Shown piece by piece: positions 11,677 to 22,718 of a stretch of DNA of 64,000 bases (the first letter of the stretch is position 1; every line of letters starts with the position of its first letter). Origin of the DNA: Acheta domesticus (lineage: Eukaryota > Arthropoda > Insecta > Orthoptera > Gryllidae). Below the pieces are notes generated by a model. The model had not been told where the DNA came from and did no database searches. It worked only from the letters and a program-made list of their open reading frames with translations. The stretch spans positions 161,546,885 through 161,610,884 of the forward strand of contig JAHLJT010009436.1 of the NCBI GenBank assembly GCA_031308135.1. Reading direction: 5' to 3'. Made by a program: the position numbers and the translations under genes.

Positions 11677-13264
11677 CTTTCCCGTATACGTACGTATACA
11701 CGGAGTGATATACGTAGTAGAGGGAAAGTTATGTAATGCTGCGCGAAAAAATGGCCAATTTTCGGCGGAAAAAAATTAATTGCCGGGCCGTGAAAACGAA
11801 TAAGTGGATAAAACCAGTTGCTAAATTAAGAAAAAAAATCCTCTATCTCGTGGTGTGGTCAAAATCCATGATTTGTTGCTTCTTTATACTTAAAAATCGA
11901 TTGACCGCATTCCGTCCGTCTGTCCGTCTGTGGTCAACGCTAGCGCCTAAACCGTTGGGTCGATTTTCTTCAAAATTGATATTCCGCGGTCGATCTGATT
12001 CTAGTCCAAGCTTTGTGATTTTGAAAAAGATTCTTTAAAATTTGGGGGTACTTTATATGAAGCCCCCCGGGGATTTTCAACATTTTCTCAAAAACGGCTC
12101 CAAATTTTTTCTTTAAATTTCTTGTATGAATAGAGGAAAATACACTTTTTAACATGGCATAGGTTCGATTTTCACGTACAGCTCTGAATTTTCGAAAATT
12201 GTGAAAGTTTGAATTTTTTTCGGCGTCTTTCTCCAACTACAAAATTGAAGATAGAGATTTTTTCTTCAAATAAAATTTGTTCTGCATATTGAGTTCTTTA
12301 ATAAAGGTCATGTAAATGTTTTTCACAATTTTGGTAGTTTTCGTGCAATATTGCGTGCAATATGTGCAATTTTAAAAAATTACAAAAACAAAATTTTCTC
12401 AAAAACGGCTCCAAATTTTTTCTTTAAACTTTTGGTAGGGATAGTGGTAAATGTACTCTATCAATGACATAAAAGCCATTTTGGTCTATCGGTTGGTTTT
12501 TTCAAAAATTACCAAAATGTAAATGTTTTTACTTGTCTCTCACGTCGTTAATATTTACATTATCGGCGATTTTTTTACATTATTATATTTACGAGTATAT
12601 ATGCTTTAAATAATGTCAAGTAAAGTTTCTCGAAAACACTACCGTTTTCTGTGAAAAGTAGCTCAAATTTCGGCATTTTCAGAAATGCTCAAACGTCATT
12701 TTCTCGTATATGGCTGCAATTTTTTTCTTGAAACTTTTGTAACGGATAGTGCTAATTACACTCATTAGTATAGCGTGAAGTTTATTTTGAGTTTTTTTGT
12801 TTTTTTCAAAAATTATATAAATGTAAATTTTTTGAAAGATCTCTCACATCTTTAATATGCACATTATCCGCAATTTGTAAAGATGATTATATTTGTGAGT
12901 GTAAGTGCTTCAAATAACTTCCAATAAAGTATTTTGAAAACTCAAAAATTTTCTGTGAAAATGAGCTTCAAATTTCGCATTTTTAGTAGTGCTAAAACGC
13001 CATTTTCTCTTAAACGGCACATAATTTTTAAAAGAAAATTTCCATTTACGGCTAGGTTTTTGTGTTCTTTAATATTCTAAAATTAATGTTTCTGTTCTAC
13101 CAATGGAAACCGAAAAATTAAGAAAATGACAAAAAAATGTACTTTTGGCGATGATAGATGGTAGCTGGCAAGAAAGAGTATGTGGCAATTCCGAATAGCT
13201 AGCGAAGACCCAGGAAAATAGAAAACTAATACGGGAAAGTCTGTGCCATTCTGTAGCACCACTA
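11677..13264. mobile_element. Copy-specific insertion containing tandem ~305-bp units
   Basis: Present in copy B and absent from the equivalent site at about 610 in copy A. The left end holds a hairpin (ACTTTCCC near 11676 and GGGAAAGT near 11722). About 200 bases in is a CCGTCCGTCTGTCCGTCTGT stretch followed by GCGCCTAAACCGTTGGG, a type of sequence seen in arthropod repeats. Four diverged tandem units follow. The right end reads GTGCCATTCTGTAGCAC (4-bp hairpin), then CACTAG before a T. A CTAG end after a small hairpin would suit a Helitron, but the 5' end does not clearly fit, so the class stays open. There is no coding capacity. Confidence 0.7.
12082..13030. repeat. Tandem array of ~305-bp units inside the insertion
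   Basis: Units are marked by ATTTTCTCAAAAACGGCTCC or a variant at about 12082, 12393, 12697 and 13001, spacings of roughly 311, 304 and 304 bases. Further shared landmarks are a TTTTTTTCTTTAAA-like stretch, a GGATAGTG stretch, TTTTTTCAAAAATTA, and TCTCTCAC followed by TTAATAT. The last unit is cut short by the insertion boundary. The units are strongly diverged, so the array is old or evolves quickly. Confidence 0.75.
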
Positions 13265-13459
13265 GTTTCTACTTGTTTTTTTTCCCTCCCTCTTATCATG
13301 TTCCTTGTTGGTTATTGCGAGGAAATAATATGAAGACATACATGTAAGAATACAAAGGTCAGTGTTGGTAAAAGGAGTAATGTCAAATCCGAAACTGCCA
13401 ACAGGGAGGGTCACACTTATTTTAAAATTAAATTTTGTTACAGCGGTTTTTTAAAGGTT

Positions 13460-13460
<1 letters not shown>

Positions 13461-13514
<54 letters not shown>
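13461..13514. repeat. 54-base poly-T tract
   Basis: A homopolymer of 54 T replaces the short TTTA-repeat tract at the matching site near 800 in copy A. The length is likely unreliable, because homopolymers this long are hard to sequence. Confidence 0.9.
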
Positions 13515-13515
<1 letters not shown>

Positions 13516-13723
13516 TTTTTGTTGAACCATTCCAGCACCTGTCTCTTAAGGTGGCTCCACATATTTGGCACGTAGCAAGCGACCGGTCGCCGAATCTCGA
13601 GTAGTCAAGGTGCTCAGCGAATCTTCCGCTTCTTTGAGATGCCCTTATGGCCGACTCGCTGCGATTACTATAGTTAGTAACGAATGCTTGGCGCTGGGCA
13701 AATCATGAGCCTTCCTCTGCCTG

Positions 13724-14100
13724 TTGGGAATCCTGTCGCCGAATACGGAATGTGCGGAGCCGCGTGCGGTGGGAGCGCCCGGGGAAGCCCCGTTCGAGCG
13801 CCTTGCCATGCCGGGCGGGGTCGGGCGGGGCGCCGCAGACGTATTCCGAGGCGAGGTTCGAGGTAAATCGGGGCAGATCCCGGGAATCGAGGCAGCCGCG
13901 AAGGCCGCCCGGCCGCGTCCCGGACGGGCCGCTGCCCACTGAGTCACGGACGGCGCGAAGGCGGAGGCGGCTGCGGCCGCGCTGGAGGCGACGAAACAAC
14001 CGCACAGTGGGTCGGAGTCATGCAAGATGCAGCGGGAGAGCGGATCGGTGCGGATTATCCTCAAGCACTCGCACGACCCTGAGTGAGCGGGGAGTTTAGA
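13724..14100. other. GC-rich, CpG-rich patch (copy of 1023-1388)
   Basis: The copy B counterpart of the patch at 1023-1388, with several one-base length differences that shift any reading frame. No gene is supported. Confidence 0.5.
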
Positions 14101-15423
14101 AGTGGCCAGAGGGGGAATTTCGTTTCTACAATAAATGTTATATTCAATCAAAGCATCAAACCGAACCTTTAAAAAGCGATTCAGTTGTGACTGCGAAATC
14201 AAAACCGTTTTTCTTTCTTTAAAGATAACGCTGGAATTGCAATCGAATGAAACTTTGGGTTTTTCAAAGAATAACTTCACGTAGATATTACGTTACGTTC
14301 ACCTTCCGAGGAGTGACTGCGTGTGCACAAAACGTCTGAGTTTTTCAGAGAGCAAATATTTTGTTATTCATTTTAAATTATCGATGTTTTCCCTTTTTGG
14401 ACGGGAAATGAATCGCCAAAAACTTCCATACATCAAAGTTGTCTAGAATCACTAATTTCGGAATATTGTATCACAAGTAAAACTGAAGTTGTTTACACAG
14501 TACGTGTCAAAAAATTACTACGACGGGAGTGATTGCATTCGTATCAAATTTTGGACCATAGAACGATAGTGAAACGTAGTTGTGATTCAAAATGTTACCA
14601 CATAATTTGCTTTTCTTATAGAAAACTACAAAATTGCGCAGCCTAACACAGTCTATGCTAGCTTACCCATTGTTAAAATCAAAATGTCAAACAAGCGAAC
14701 CAAAAGCGGAGACACGTAACTATATGCATGTTGCCCTGAGTTATTTCAAGTGCACTACAGGGATAAATTAATGGAGGAGACACGTCACGTTTGAAATAGA
14801 CATGTCACTAAAATTGGCGTTTTTATTCATTTTAGTTTTTTTTATTAATTTAATATTCGTTGATACAAATACGCGTATCTTTGATGAACTTCCAGAAAGT
14901 TGAAACATTTAGGAAGCACTTCAAACTAAATTAAATTGAATTTTGAAATAAAACCTCATATATACATTTCTTTCGGCATTAGAGACTGAATGTAATTAGA
15001 GAATTCTATCAGACTCCTATTTCAAACGTAGCATTGTGTTGAACGAACGAACGAACCTGATGTCCCGAGACTCGCATTCATTTTAGTTTCAGATTTTCCC
15101 CAAAAGTCGTCACGATTTTTTAAAAATGTTTTTTTATTTATTTATTTTGTTTTCTCTCTTGATTCAAGAAACACATTCCTTCTCCATTCAGGTTACGCAT
15201 CCAACTTCAGTTCCTCCTATCCTTTCTTCTTGTTCATCGCACGACCTTCATAGAATACCCTCACTTCTTTTTATTTGTGGCTGGAGATCTAGATGGGCCT
15301 GTTAGTAAGGTTATGTAAACATTTTGCGTTTTTACACCACCGTTGAAGAAGCTACAAAGGGGAAAAAGATCCAGAAATTTAGCTAGTTGTCAAAAATTAA
15401 ATATAAAAAATATTAAATAAAAT

Positions 15424-15550
15424 TGTGGAGATGGTTAGGTTTAGATGAAAAAGGAAATGCAATAAAAAGTACTGTATGTCAAACTTCGAAGGTGACAGTA
15501 GCTCATGTAAACATAATCTACAAAACACCAGTAGTTAGGCAAAATTGTAG
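15424..15550 (+). pseudogene. BED zinc-finger-like transposase relic (open copy)
   Basis: Reads KLWRWLGLDEKGNAIKST, then VCQTSKVTVAHVN. The spacing W, then G, then C-x2-x resembles a BED finger, which normally continues C-x2-C and ends in a histidine pair. Here the second cysteine position is Ser and no histidine pair is visible. Downstream sequence stays open to 15617 without recognisable domain content. Copy A has a one-base deletion in the same place. Likely a leftover of an hAT-type transposase; the family call is an inference from a short match. Confidence 0.38.
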
Positions 15551-15910
15551 CTTGCTAGCAATTATGAACCAAAATATTGCAGTGCTCATTTCGTTAATAA
15601 TATTAACCACGAAGTAAACATGGAAATTCCAGTCAGTCTTCAATTAGTTCTAAAATCTGTTCTGTTATCATCTTTGATACTAGGCAAAAATCGGGTGCCA
15701 AAATCCCTTTCATCGGCTCTTCGAAATATTCGTTCACTCCCGTTTCCACCTCGAACTGGGAGAAGGCCTCTCAAAGCGCTCGTCGCAGCAATCACTATCA
15801 GAGCAACACACCACAATATGCTCGCCGTTTGAACTGTTTTTGTGAAGCAAAGCACGTTTTTGCGACGTTAAGCATGGGTAAGTGCAGCTGAGAGGTGTGC
15901 TTAACTTATC

Positions 15911-15990
15911 GTTTAAGTTCGCCTTAAATGGTGTGTTGAAACGGAATCGTCTGCTAAGTCCACCATAAAATTCTTAAGACGAACTTGAAA
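15911..15990. repeat. Short inverted repeat, copy B
   Basis: The copy B counterpart of 3209-3284: AAGTTCGCCTTAA and TTAAGACGAACTT arms around a loop of about 27 bases. Confidence 0.4.
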
Positions 15991-16179
15991 TTTTAGGTAA
16001 TGGTGGTGAAACCAGCCATTAGTATCGCTCGGGACCATTTGGTCTATGACATTTTCCTTCAGTACTCTGCTCGTTTTATTAATAACATTTGCCATTGAAC
16101 AGCCTGCAAGATGGGAAAATGTTGATAAGGATTTATTAATTGAATGTTGGATACAACATTATCTTCTTTGCCGGTAATT

Positions 16180-16398
16180 TGAGGCACTGAGAGCACAAGC
16201 GGACTAACCCACATTCTTTGTGAATGTGAGTTATTGACATTAACTGATATTATGATTAGCATTTTGACATGTATTATGACATTAACTGAAAACTATGACA
16301 TTAACTGATATTAAATATCGTATTATGTTGTCGGTTAATGTCAATAACTCACATTCACAAAGAATGTGAGTTAGTCCACTTGTGCTCTCAGTGCCTCA
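16180..16398. mobile_element. Palindromic MITE, copy in duplicate B
   Basis: About 219 bp, beginning TGAGGCACTGAGAGCACAAG and ending with the reverse complement through CAGTGCCTCA. It is slightly longer than its partner at 3473-3682 because an internal ATGACATTAACTG phrase is repeated. Its right end keeps the full TCA that the other copy has lost. Non-coding. Confidence 0.8.
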
Positions 16399-17645
16399 TT
16401 TAAGGTGCGCGTTTTTTGCTTGTACACTGCAATTCCAAATTTATCTCTTGTCGACTCACTGCTTTCCACTGCTTCCGAGCCAGATAGTAACTTCAGGAGC
16501 ATTTGTTAATAACGAGTATACTATTATCTCTCCTTATTACAGTTCTGATCTCTTTTGTTATTATATATTTCCATTTTTTACGAACATGCCCTTCGATGAT
16601 ATAAGCTTCCCGTATCCATGGTTTTGTGACGATAGTGACAGAGTGCAGTGTGCAGTGACAGAGTGCAGTTAAATTGATGGATTTTTGCATTTTGTGAATT
16701 GACGGGGTTACGAAAGAGCCTCTGGAGGAGAGGTTATATAAATACTGCCATTTGCGATTAAAATATTCTAGGGTTTACTAGTTTATTGCGGTGTGTTTTT
16801 ACGAACCCGAAACAAAACACGTAATGGTAGACTTAATACACTTGCGGAGCTTTCTGATTGTTTATGCCCTCGGGCCTTTAGAATACTTTATGGCCTGCTG
16901 TAATACCAACAAAACACATACATTTTTATAAATTCGATTTTTTAAAGTTAAGATGCAAGTAATTACAATAAATAAATGGAATAATGCTCAGATAAGTAAA
17001 ATAACCCGTTATAAATCTTATTTTGCTTAATTGAGTTGAAAATTGCAATTTTGGAATGTTCCCGCGAATTTATAATCGCTATCTGTCACTAACATTTCAC
17101 TGTTACATATCACCTATTTTAGAGTCATAATTATACTCTTCTTGAGTAGCAGTACTAGTAGTAATAATAAGATATATAAGGCACATCGGCTATCCTCGAA
17201 ATGGTATTTTTGGTGTTATGACATATTCTAAATAACGTTTGGCAATAGAAGCTCATAACCTGAAAGTACCGTTTCATCAGCGCAATTTACACTGTTATTC
17301 ACACTGGTAGCTCTCAAATACACCATAAACAGTTTCACATATTTCTCGAGATTTTGGTGGAAACCGCTGTCCGTAGCTTTGTTAGCTTTTGCGAGAATTT
17401 CCGCAGGAACTTCACAAAGTTATTTTATTTTTGAAGAACAAATCAGTGCAATAACAATTTTGCAACAGTAAGGCAATGTTGCACTCTGTTTTTGCACGAT
17501 GTTCACTCTGTTTTATTTCTCTGACGTCAAATTGACAAATGACTATTACAATGCGTCTTTTCACTTTAGACGCAAGAAATATTATAAAAGGTTTCGTATT
17601 CTCGTTTTATTCAGCAACGAACTAGTAAACCATAAATTTTTATAT

Positions 17646-17764
17646 GCACCACGGGCGTTACTGGATGTTTTTGCCCCTCAGGCGACTTCCAACCCCTTGG
17701 GCCAGAGGCCCTCGGGTTTGGAAGTCTCCCTTGGGCCAGAAACATCTACTTAACGCCCTTGATA
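17646..17764. mobile_element. Hairpin element with ACGGGCGTTA ends
   Basis: About 119 bp of imperfect palindrome. The left arm has CACGGGCGTTACTGGATGTT and then GACTTCCAACCC. The right arm has GGGTTTGGAAGTC and then AACATCTACTTAACGCCC. The centre holds GGGCCAGAGGCCC. The same CCACGGGCGTTA end recurs at 49194, where a partner arm is not evident. Small, non-coding, and MITE-like. Confidence 0.6.
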
Positions 17765-19640
17765 CATAAATAACTATTAAGTCGTGTAATACTAGCGGGC
17801 AGCCTTATTTTCATTTTGAAGACTCCTGAATGCAAAGAGCGCTTATCAACTTATAATATGGCCCATCGAAATTCCTTTGGCGAATTATCACCGATATTCC
17901 GTCTTCCCAACAAAATCAAGGAAATTCCTGTCATTTGTCACACTAAAAAATGGGTACTTCTGATGTGACAGATAATTGCGTTTCCTATCATTAAAGTGGT
18001 TTGATCAGTGAGAAAGGTTAGTGTATCTTCCTTGCTCCATGGTTTGATAATTCAGAGCTTTCCAGGGCCAGCAAGTGCTGTGGCACTGCAACCCTTTTGA
18101 CCTCGTTAACATATTCCACTGCCGCTGATAGCGGCGTTTCGCGATAGCGCGAGACAAAGCAGTAGCAACAAGCAAACTCAGCAACTCTGGTCATGATTCG
18201 TCGGAACGTGACTTATCATTGCAAACACTACGCGATTGTCGTGCACGGCGCTTGTTCGTTAACCCGCCTAATCTGTTGCCACTGCTTTCGTTGCAGTCTC
18301 TGCTCGCATGGTCTTTACTTCCCCGTCCACTTGTTGCCACCTTCCATCTATTAAATATATTCCCCCTCTTCTTTTGTTCCTTTGCCGTGCTTTCTTTTTT
18401 TTCCAGTGAGTAGACTGTATGTAAACTCCAAAACTCATTATTACTTTATAATGTATATATTTACATGTTATTGACATAAGCAAATGTGCATCGAATGTAA
18501 AGATTATCATCAATTTCCTACGTAAATGTGAAATAAGAACGTAAGTTGCGTAAATACGATGTACGAGTAGCTGTGTGTTTGGCAAGTCGTGTTGGGCGCA
18601 AAGATTCGCTGCGCCGTCAACAGCACCTTGACCGCCAGCCGCTTTCCGTGGCGTCGCGCGCCGCTGCGTCGTGGCGACGAAAGCCCGTGGCCGTGCGTGG
18701 TTTGTAGCCAAAGCGAGGGGGCGGGGCGGTGCGGAGCGGGCGTAGCGGGGCCGTGCGGAGCGGGGCTGGGCGAAACGTGGCGGGGGGGGGGGCGAGGCGT
18801 TCTGAGACGCAGTGGAGCAAGCGGCGCAGAAGTTAAAAAAAATTCCGCGGGGTGACGGAAAGTTAATTTGAGAAGAGATGGAACCTGGGGGATTGAAAAA
18901 TACTGCTTCAAGACATTGAAATAGTGAAGTTTCATAAGAGGCTTGAAAACTATTATTTGTATAATATAATACGTTTAGATGGTGGTTTGTTCGTCGACGT
19001 GAAATATTTATTGAAATTTTTGGTCGGTTGAGAAAGATGCTTGCTTGTAATTCACATTAAAATGTTATGTACACTTTTGTTATCATTAGAAAAGAGTGGT
19101 AAAAAGGTGGATAATACGCAAGTCCCTAGTTACAAATAGGTCGTTCCTGTTTTCACAAGCATAAGGCAGAGGTGTGGTTTAAATTAATGCGGTGTCTCTG
19201 CATATCTCACCACGGAAAAGAAGGGTGCTACTAAGGAACATTTCGTTGGTTCATTTTAGTTAACATAACGATTGCTACGCGTAGGAGTGAGCAGCCTAAA
19301 ACAAGAGAGATGGCCGAACGTCATTTCTGAGCCTGCTGAGCCACGTTTTCCATTATTTGTTTATTTACATGTGAATAAATGAATGAAACATTCTACAAGG
19401 GGAGTAAAACTACAAGGTCAATGTGTCAAATAATAAAAATAAATTATGTTGAACCATTTTCAGGGTTGCGAGATTGTTTGGAGAGCTTCTTCTCCGAATG
19501 TATATCAATGTTGATCATGTTTGTTTTATTATGTGGGTTACGAGACTTCTTTCGAAATTTTCTGAGGGGTTTTGAGCCTCCTGTGTTCACACCTATGTTG
19601 CTACGAAATACTGTAGATAATCTAAGGTCCTCAGATAATT
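17765..19640. other. Unassigned sequence with a GC patch at 18.6-18.85 kb
   Basis: Mostly AT-rich. About 18590-18850 is GC-rich and includes a G run near 18781 and GCGGGGC/GGGGCGG words. Open frames there follow base composition. No exon or RNA gene is supported. Confidence 0.45.
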
Positions 19641-19888
19641 CTCTCACTGTGGCACCAAGGGGTGGTGAGTGCTGTTCCTGTTTTTTGGCTCGACAGATCG
19701 CTGCGAGCCTTTACCGATCAGCGGTGACCCAGCCTCTCGGCCTTGGGATAAAGGGTTCGTGTGGTTAGAACGAAGACATCCCTTCACCGTATACACTGGT
19801 CTCCTTAATCTTAGGGTGGGCTTCTCTCATCGTCACACAGCAATGGATACTTGGACATTTGTAAGCGAAAGCGCACAGGTATAATTTG

Positions 19889-19955
19889 CCTCTGTCGGGA
19901 ATCGAACCCGGGCTTGCGCCATGGAAAGTGCACCTAAACAAGGAGCCACCGAGGG
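19889..19955 (-). repeat. tRNA-like SINE head
   Basis: On the - strand a 67-base stretch begins CCCTCGGTGGCTCC, holds the B-box-like GGTTCGATTCC, and ends CCGACAGAGG. CCTCGGT near the 5' end pairs with ACAGAGG at the 3' end in six of seven positions, like an acceptor stem. The T arm (CGGG, TTCGATT, CCCG) is intact. It is short for a tRNA gene and the middle arms are poor, so a tRNA-derived SINE head is more likely. The body would run toward lower coordinates (to about 19640) but was not matched to another copy here. Confidence 0.6.
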
Positions 19956-20279
19956 AGTCGGTGAGAGTGCTAGCAACAGAAATTAATTCGGATAGTCACG
20001 AACTGCAACAAATCATAAGTTAAATTATGTACTCAGCATAATCATAACCGATGCTGGTAACTGGTGTCACCCCGACTTGTTTCCCAGTGATCTGCTTTAT
20101 TAAGAACACTACATGTAATTTTTAATAGGAGTCCCTGATTGGGCTCGGTGCGGAGGGACTTTCCTGGCGCCTTGTACATTGTACGTAACGGTAACCTCAA
20201 GATGTTTTAATTTGGTGTAGGCGGTGTGTTGCCCAGAGCCTAGGCATCACACAGAGCCTAAAAGCTGCAGCGAACAAGT

Positions 20280-21028
20280 GTTTCATTGCAATGCGTGTTA
20301 TCGCGTTTGTGTGCGTCGCGCGCCGTTCGGGCCCACAGCGCGCAGGGCAGCGCGGAGCGGGGGAAAGCGTGGCGCGGAGGCGCGGGGCGGGGCGGGTCGC
20401 CAACGCGCGCGCGCGGGCGGGTGGGCGAGCGGACGGGTGCGCGCGCGCGCGCGAGCGAGCGCTCAGTCCGTGTCTGCGCTCGGTCGCGGCCGCGCCTCGT
20501 CCCGCGCCGCTCGCTCGTTCGCTCGCTCGCTCTCTCTCTCTTCCTCCGCGCTCAGAGCGTGCCGCCGCTGCCCGCCCGCGCTGCACCTCACCGCCAGCCA
20601 GCGTACGCACTAGCAGCAGCTGCCGGCGCCTCGCGCGATAGCAACGCTGTGGCCCGCCCCGCCCCGAGCACGCGCGCGCGCGCGTGCGTACGTACGTGAG
20701 CGTGCGTACGTACGTGAGCGTGCGTAAGGGCGGCCCTGCCCCCCACCCCCGCCGCGCGAGTGGAGTGCGTGTGGAAGTGAACGCGCCGGCGCGGCGAACG
20801 GGCGCTGCCGCCGCCGCCGCCGCCGCTGACGGCCTTGACGTATTCGCGGCGGCGTACCTCGTGCAGACGTGCTAAGTGACGGCCCGCCGCGGAGGAGGCC
20901 TGTGTGCAGTGAATGTGTGCATGTGCTGTGGCGGCGTGGGGCCGGCCGAGTGCGTAGTTGTCTGCTGAGCGGCGATCTCCTCCTCGACATCAAGGCAGGC
21001 AGCTGATCGCCGAGTGTGGGGTTACCAG
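20280..21028 (+). promoter_or_regulatory. CpG island, candidate promoter and non-coding first exon
   Basis: About 700 bases of very high G+C with dense CpG, including CGCGCGCGCGCG runs, a doubled TGCGTACGTACGTGAGCG (about 20682-20725) and a (GCC)n run at 20807-20826. A TCAGTC Inr-like site lies at about 20463. The island ends with TTACCAG followed by GTAAAT at 21029, a good splice donor. Short upstream ATG frames near 20911 close quickly, as in a 5' untranslated exon. The strand is inferred from the donor. This is the strongest candidate gene start in the window, but no downstream coding exon can be tied to it. Confidence 0.45.
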
Positions 21029-22260
21029 GTAAATGTTCTTGACGGGACGACTGGGTGGTGACGCGAAGCCGTGAAGGTTTTGTGTGAATGTGTTGCTTTC
21101 ATGGCACTTGAGCAGCGGCTTGAGTGAAGTACGGCAGTTTCCGTTGCCTCTTTGCTATCTTATTTGCACGGTTTCCTTCCTGTGTCCTTCATTTTTCCTT
21201 GGCGAAATGTATCAGTATGTTATTACAAGCTGATAGCCATTCGGATCGTTGAGTGGGTTGCAATGAATTCACTACTCGGTTTTTGATGCATGTTTCTGAA
21301 ACTGCTTGAACGTCATTGCCCGATAAAGCGTTATCGGAAGACATGATAATTGAAACAGCATTCGTTATCAGGATTGTCTTCTGACCTTCGTGGATGTGAG
21401 ATATCGTCGAAATTGTTGATGTATTTTCTGCACAGGTTCAGGAAGTGAACTGTAATACAAGTGACAAGGGCGCAAAACTATAACCTTCCTACATTGCATT
21501 TTTTTTGGGGGGGGGGGGAGATGAATATTTCCCTATGTTTAGTTCTTAAAATCTCGTGGGTTCTAAAGAATCCATCTATCAGAAGAATTCAGTTCGTTAC
21601 AAATGTGGCTCTATCCAAGTTTATGTTCCTGCGGAATATGCAAATTAGGAACGGCTTCTCATATAATTTCGCAAAAAAAGGAGGAAAACGTACAGTAATT
21701 TAACTTTAGAATGTTAGGTAGCAAACGAAATGATCTCAGACCACAAAATCAAATATTGGTGTCAGTAATTATTTTCTTTATATGTTTAGTTCGAATTGTT
21801 TTATACGAGGCGGACTTCAGAGGCCAACGTCCTGCCATGTCTACATAAAACACAATTACTCGTGGGCATACCAGACATACGATTTTATATAGAGAAGTTA
21901 CTCCAAGAAGGGACCAGTTTGACTGATGGCGAAAGAAATGAACGTCGTGTCGGGCGATGACTAATGCAAGAAGTAGTGTCGAAGACCCATGCACTAGAGA
22001 GGCACCTGCAAATGCACACATTAACGAATGAAGCACATGTCCATAATTTGCTGTTTTATTGCCATGCGTAGCCAAGTAGTAGCTACCAAAGCGGTCCCTT
22101 CTTATGGCGGCTCCACACATTCGGAATTCACCGAGCTACTACTCCACCAATCCCGACCAGCTGATGTGTTCGGCGAATGTTCGCTTCATTTGATGTGTTC
22201 TAAGGACCTACTCGCGCTGGGTAGGGAGAGCACCGAACTTTAGTCACTCGGCACTTAGCA
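21029..22260. other. Unassigned sequence (possible first intron)
   Basis: AT-rich after the donor at 21029. A G homopolymer lies near 21507. Nothing else was recognised. Confidence 0.45.
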
Positions 22261-22680
22261 AGCAACTCATCCACTCCACTCGGGATTCGGCGAGCGGTCG
22301 CTCGCTTCTCGTCGAAGAACGAACTTGTGGCGCCGCCTTGAGATGAATCTGTGGCACGTGCAAGCGCGTCTATTCGCGTCCCGGAAAGGGGGCCAAGGGC
22401 GCGTCGCCCTGCCCGCCCGGTCAGCGCCTGGCTGGGCGAAGTGGCGGTGACGCGCGGGTGCGCCGGCCGGGCTTTTAATTCCGCGTTACGTGAGCGGCGG
22501 CGGCGGCGGCAGCGCTGGCGCGTACCTGTTGCGCGGCGCGCCGAGGCCTCCTGGGCGCGATCGGCTCCTTTGGCACCGGGGCAAACAGAGCGCGGCGCGG
22601 CGCAGACGGACAGACCTTGGCGCGCGCCCGCTCCGCACACTGGGCGCTAACGGCCTGACGCGAACTGCAGCTCTGCTCAG
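22260..22680. other. GC-rich, CpG-rich island
   Basis: About 420 bases with a CGGCGG run near 22496. Open frames exist in several frames on both strands, as expected for such composition. It may be a CpG island or degenerate repeat. No Inr or donor stood out. Confidence 0.45.
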
Positions 22681-22718
22681 CGCAAATGAAGGCGTAGGCT
22701 TCTGCAGCCGGAATCATG

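Larger units (their letters stand above)
11063..17376 (+). repeat. Direct large duplication, copy B (with extra insertion)
   Basis: The second copy of the segment at 1-4660, in the same orientation. The match is interrupted by the insertion at about 11677-13264, resumes at TTTCTACTTG, and runs to 17376, the last matching base before copy A meets the gap. In one 210-base comparison (1381-1590 against 14091-14295) I counted about 6-7 one-base indels and 3-4 substitutions, an indel-heavy pattern. Copy B also has a long poly-T tract where copy A has TTTA repeats. Confidence 0.95.

Noticed and set aside
1..17376. The two duplicate copies as long terminal repeats of one retrotransposon
   Set aside because: They are more than 4.6 kb each. 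Nothing like gag-pol, a primer-binding site or a polypurine tract lies between them, and there are no TG...CA ends.
19889..19955. Functional tRNA gene on the - strand
   Set aside because: 67 bases is short. The acceptor and T arms pair, but the D and anticodon arms are poor, and similar tRNA-like heads in this window belong to SINEs.
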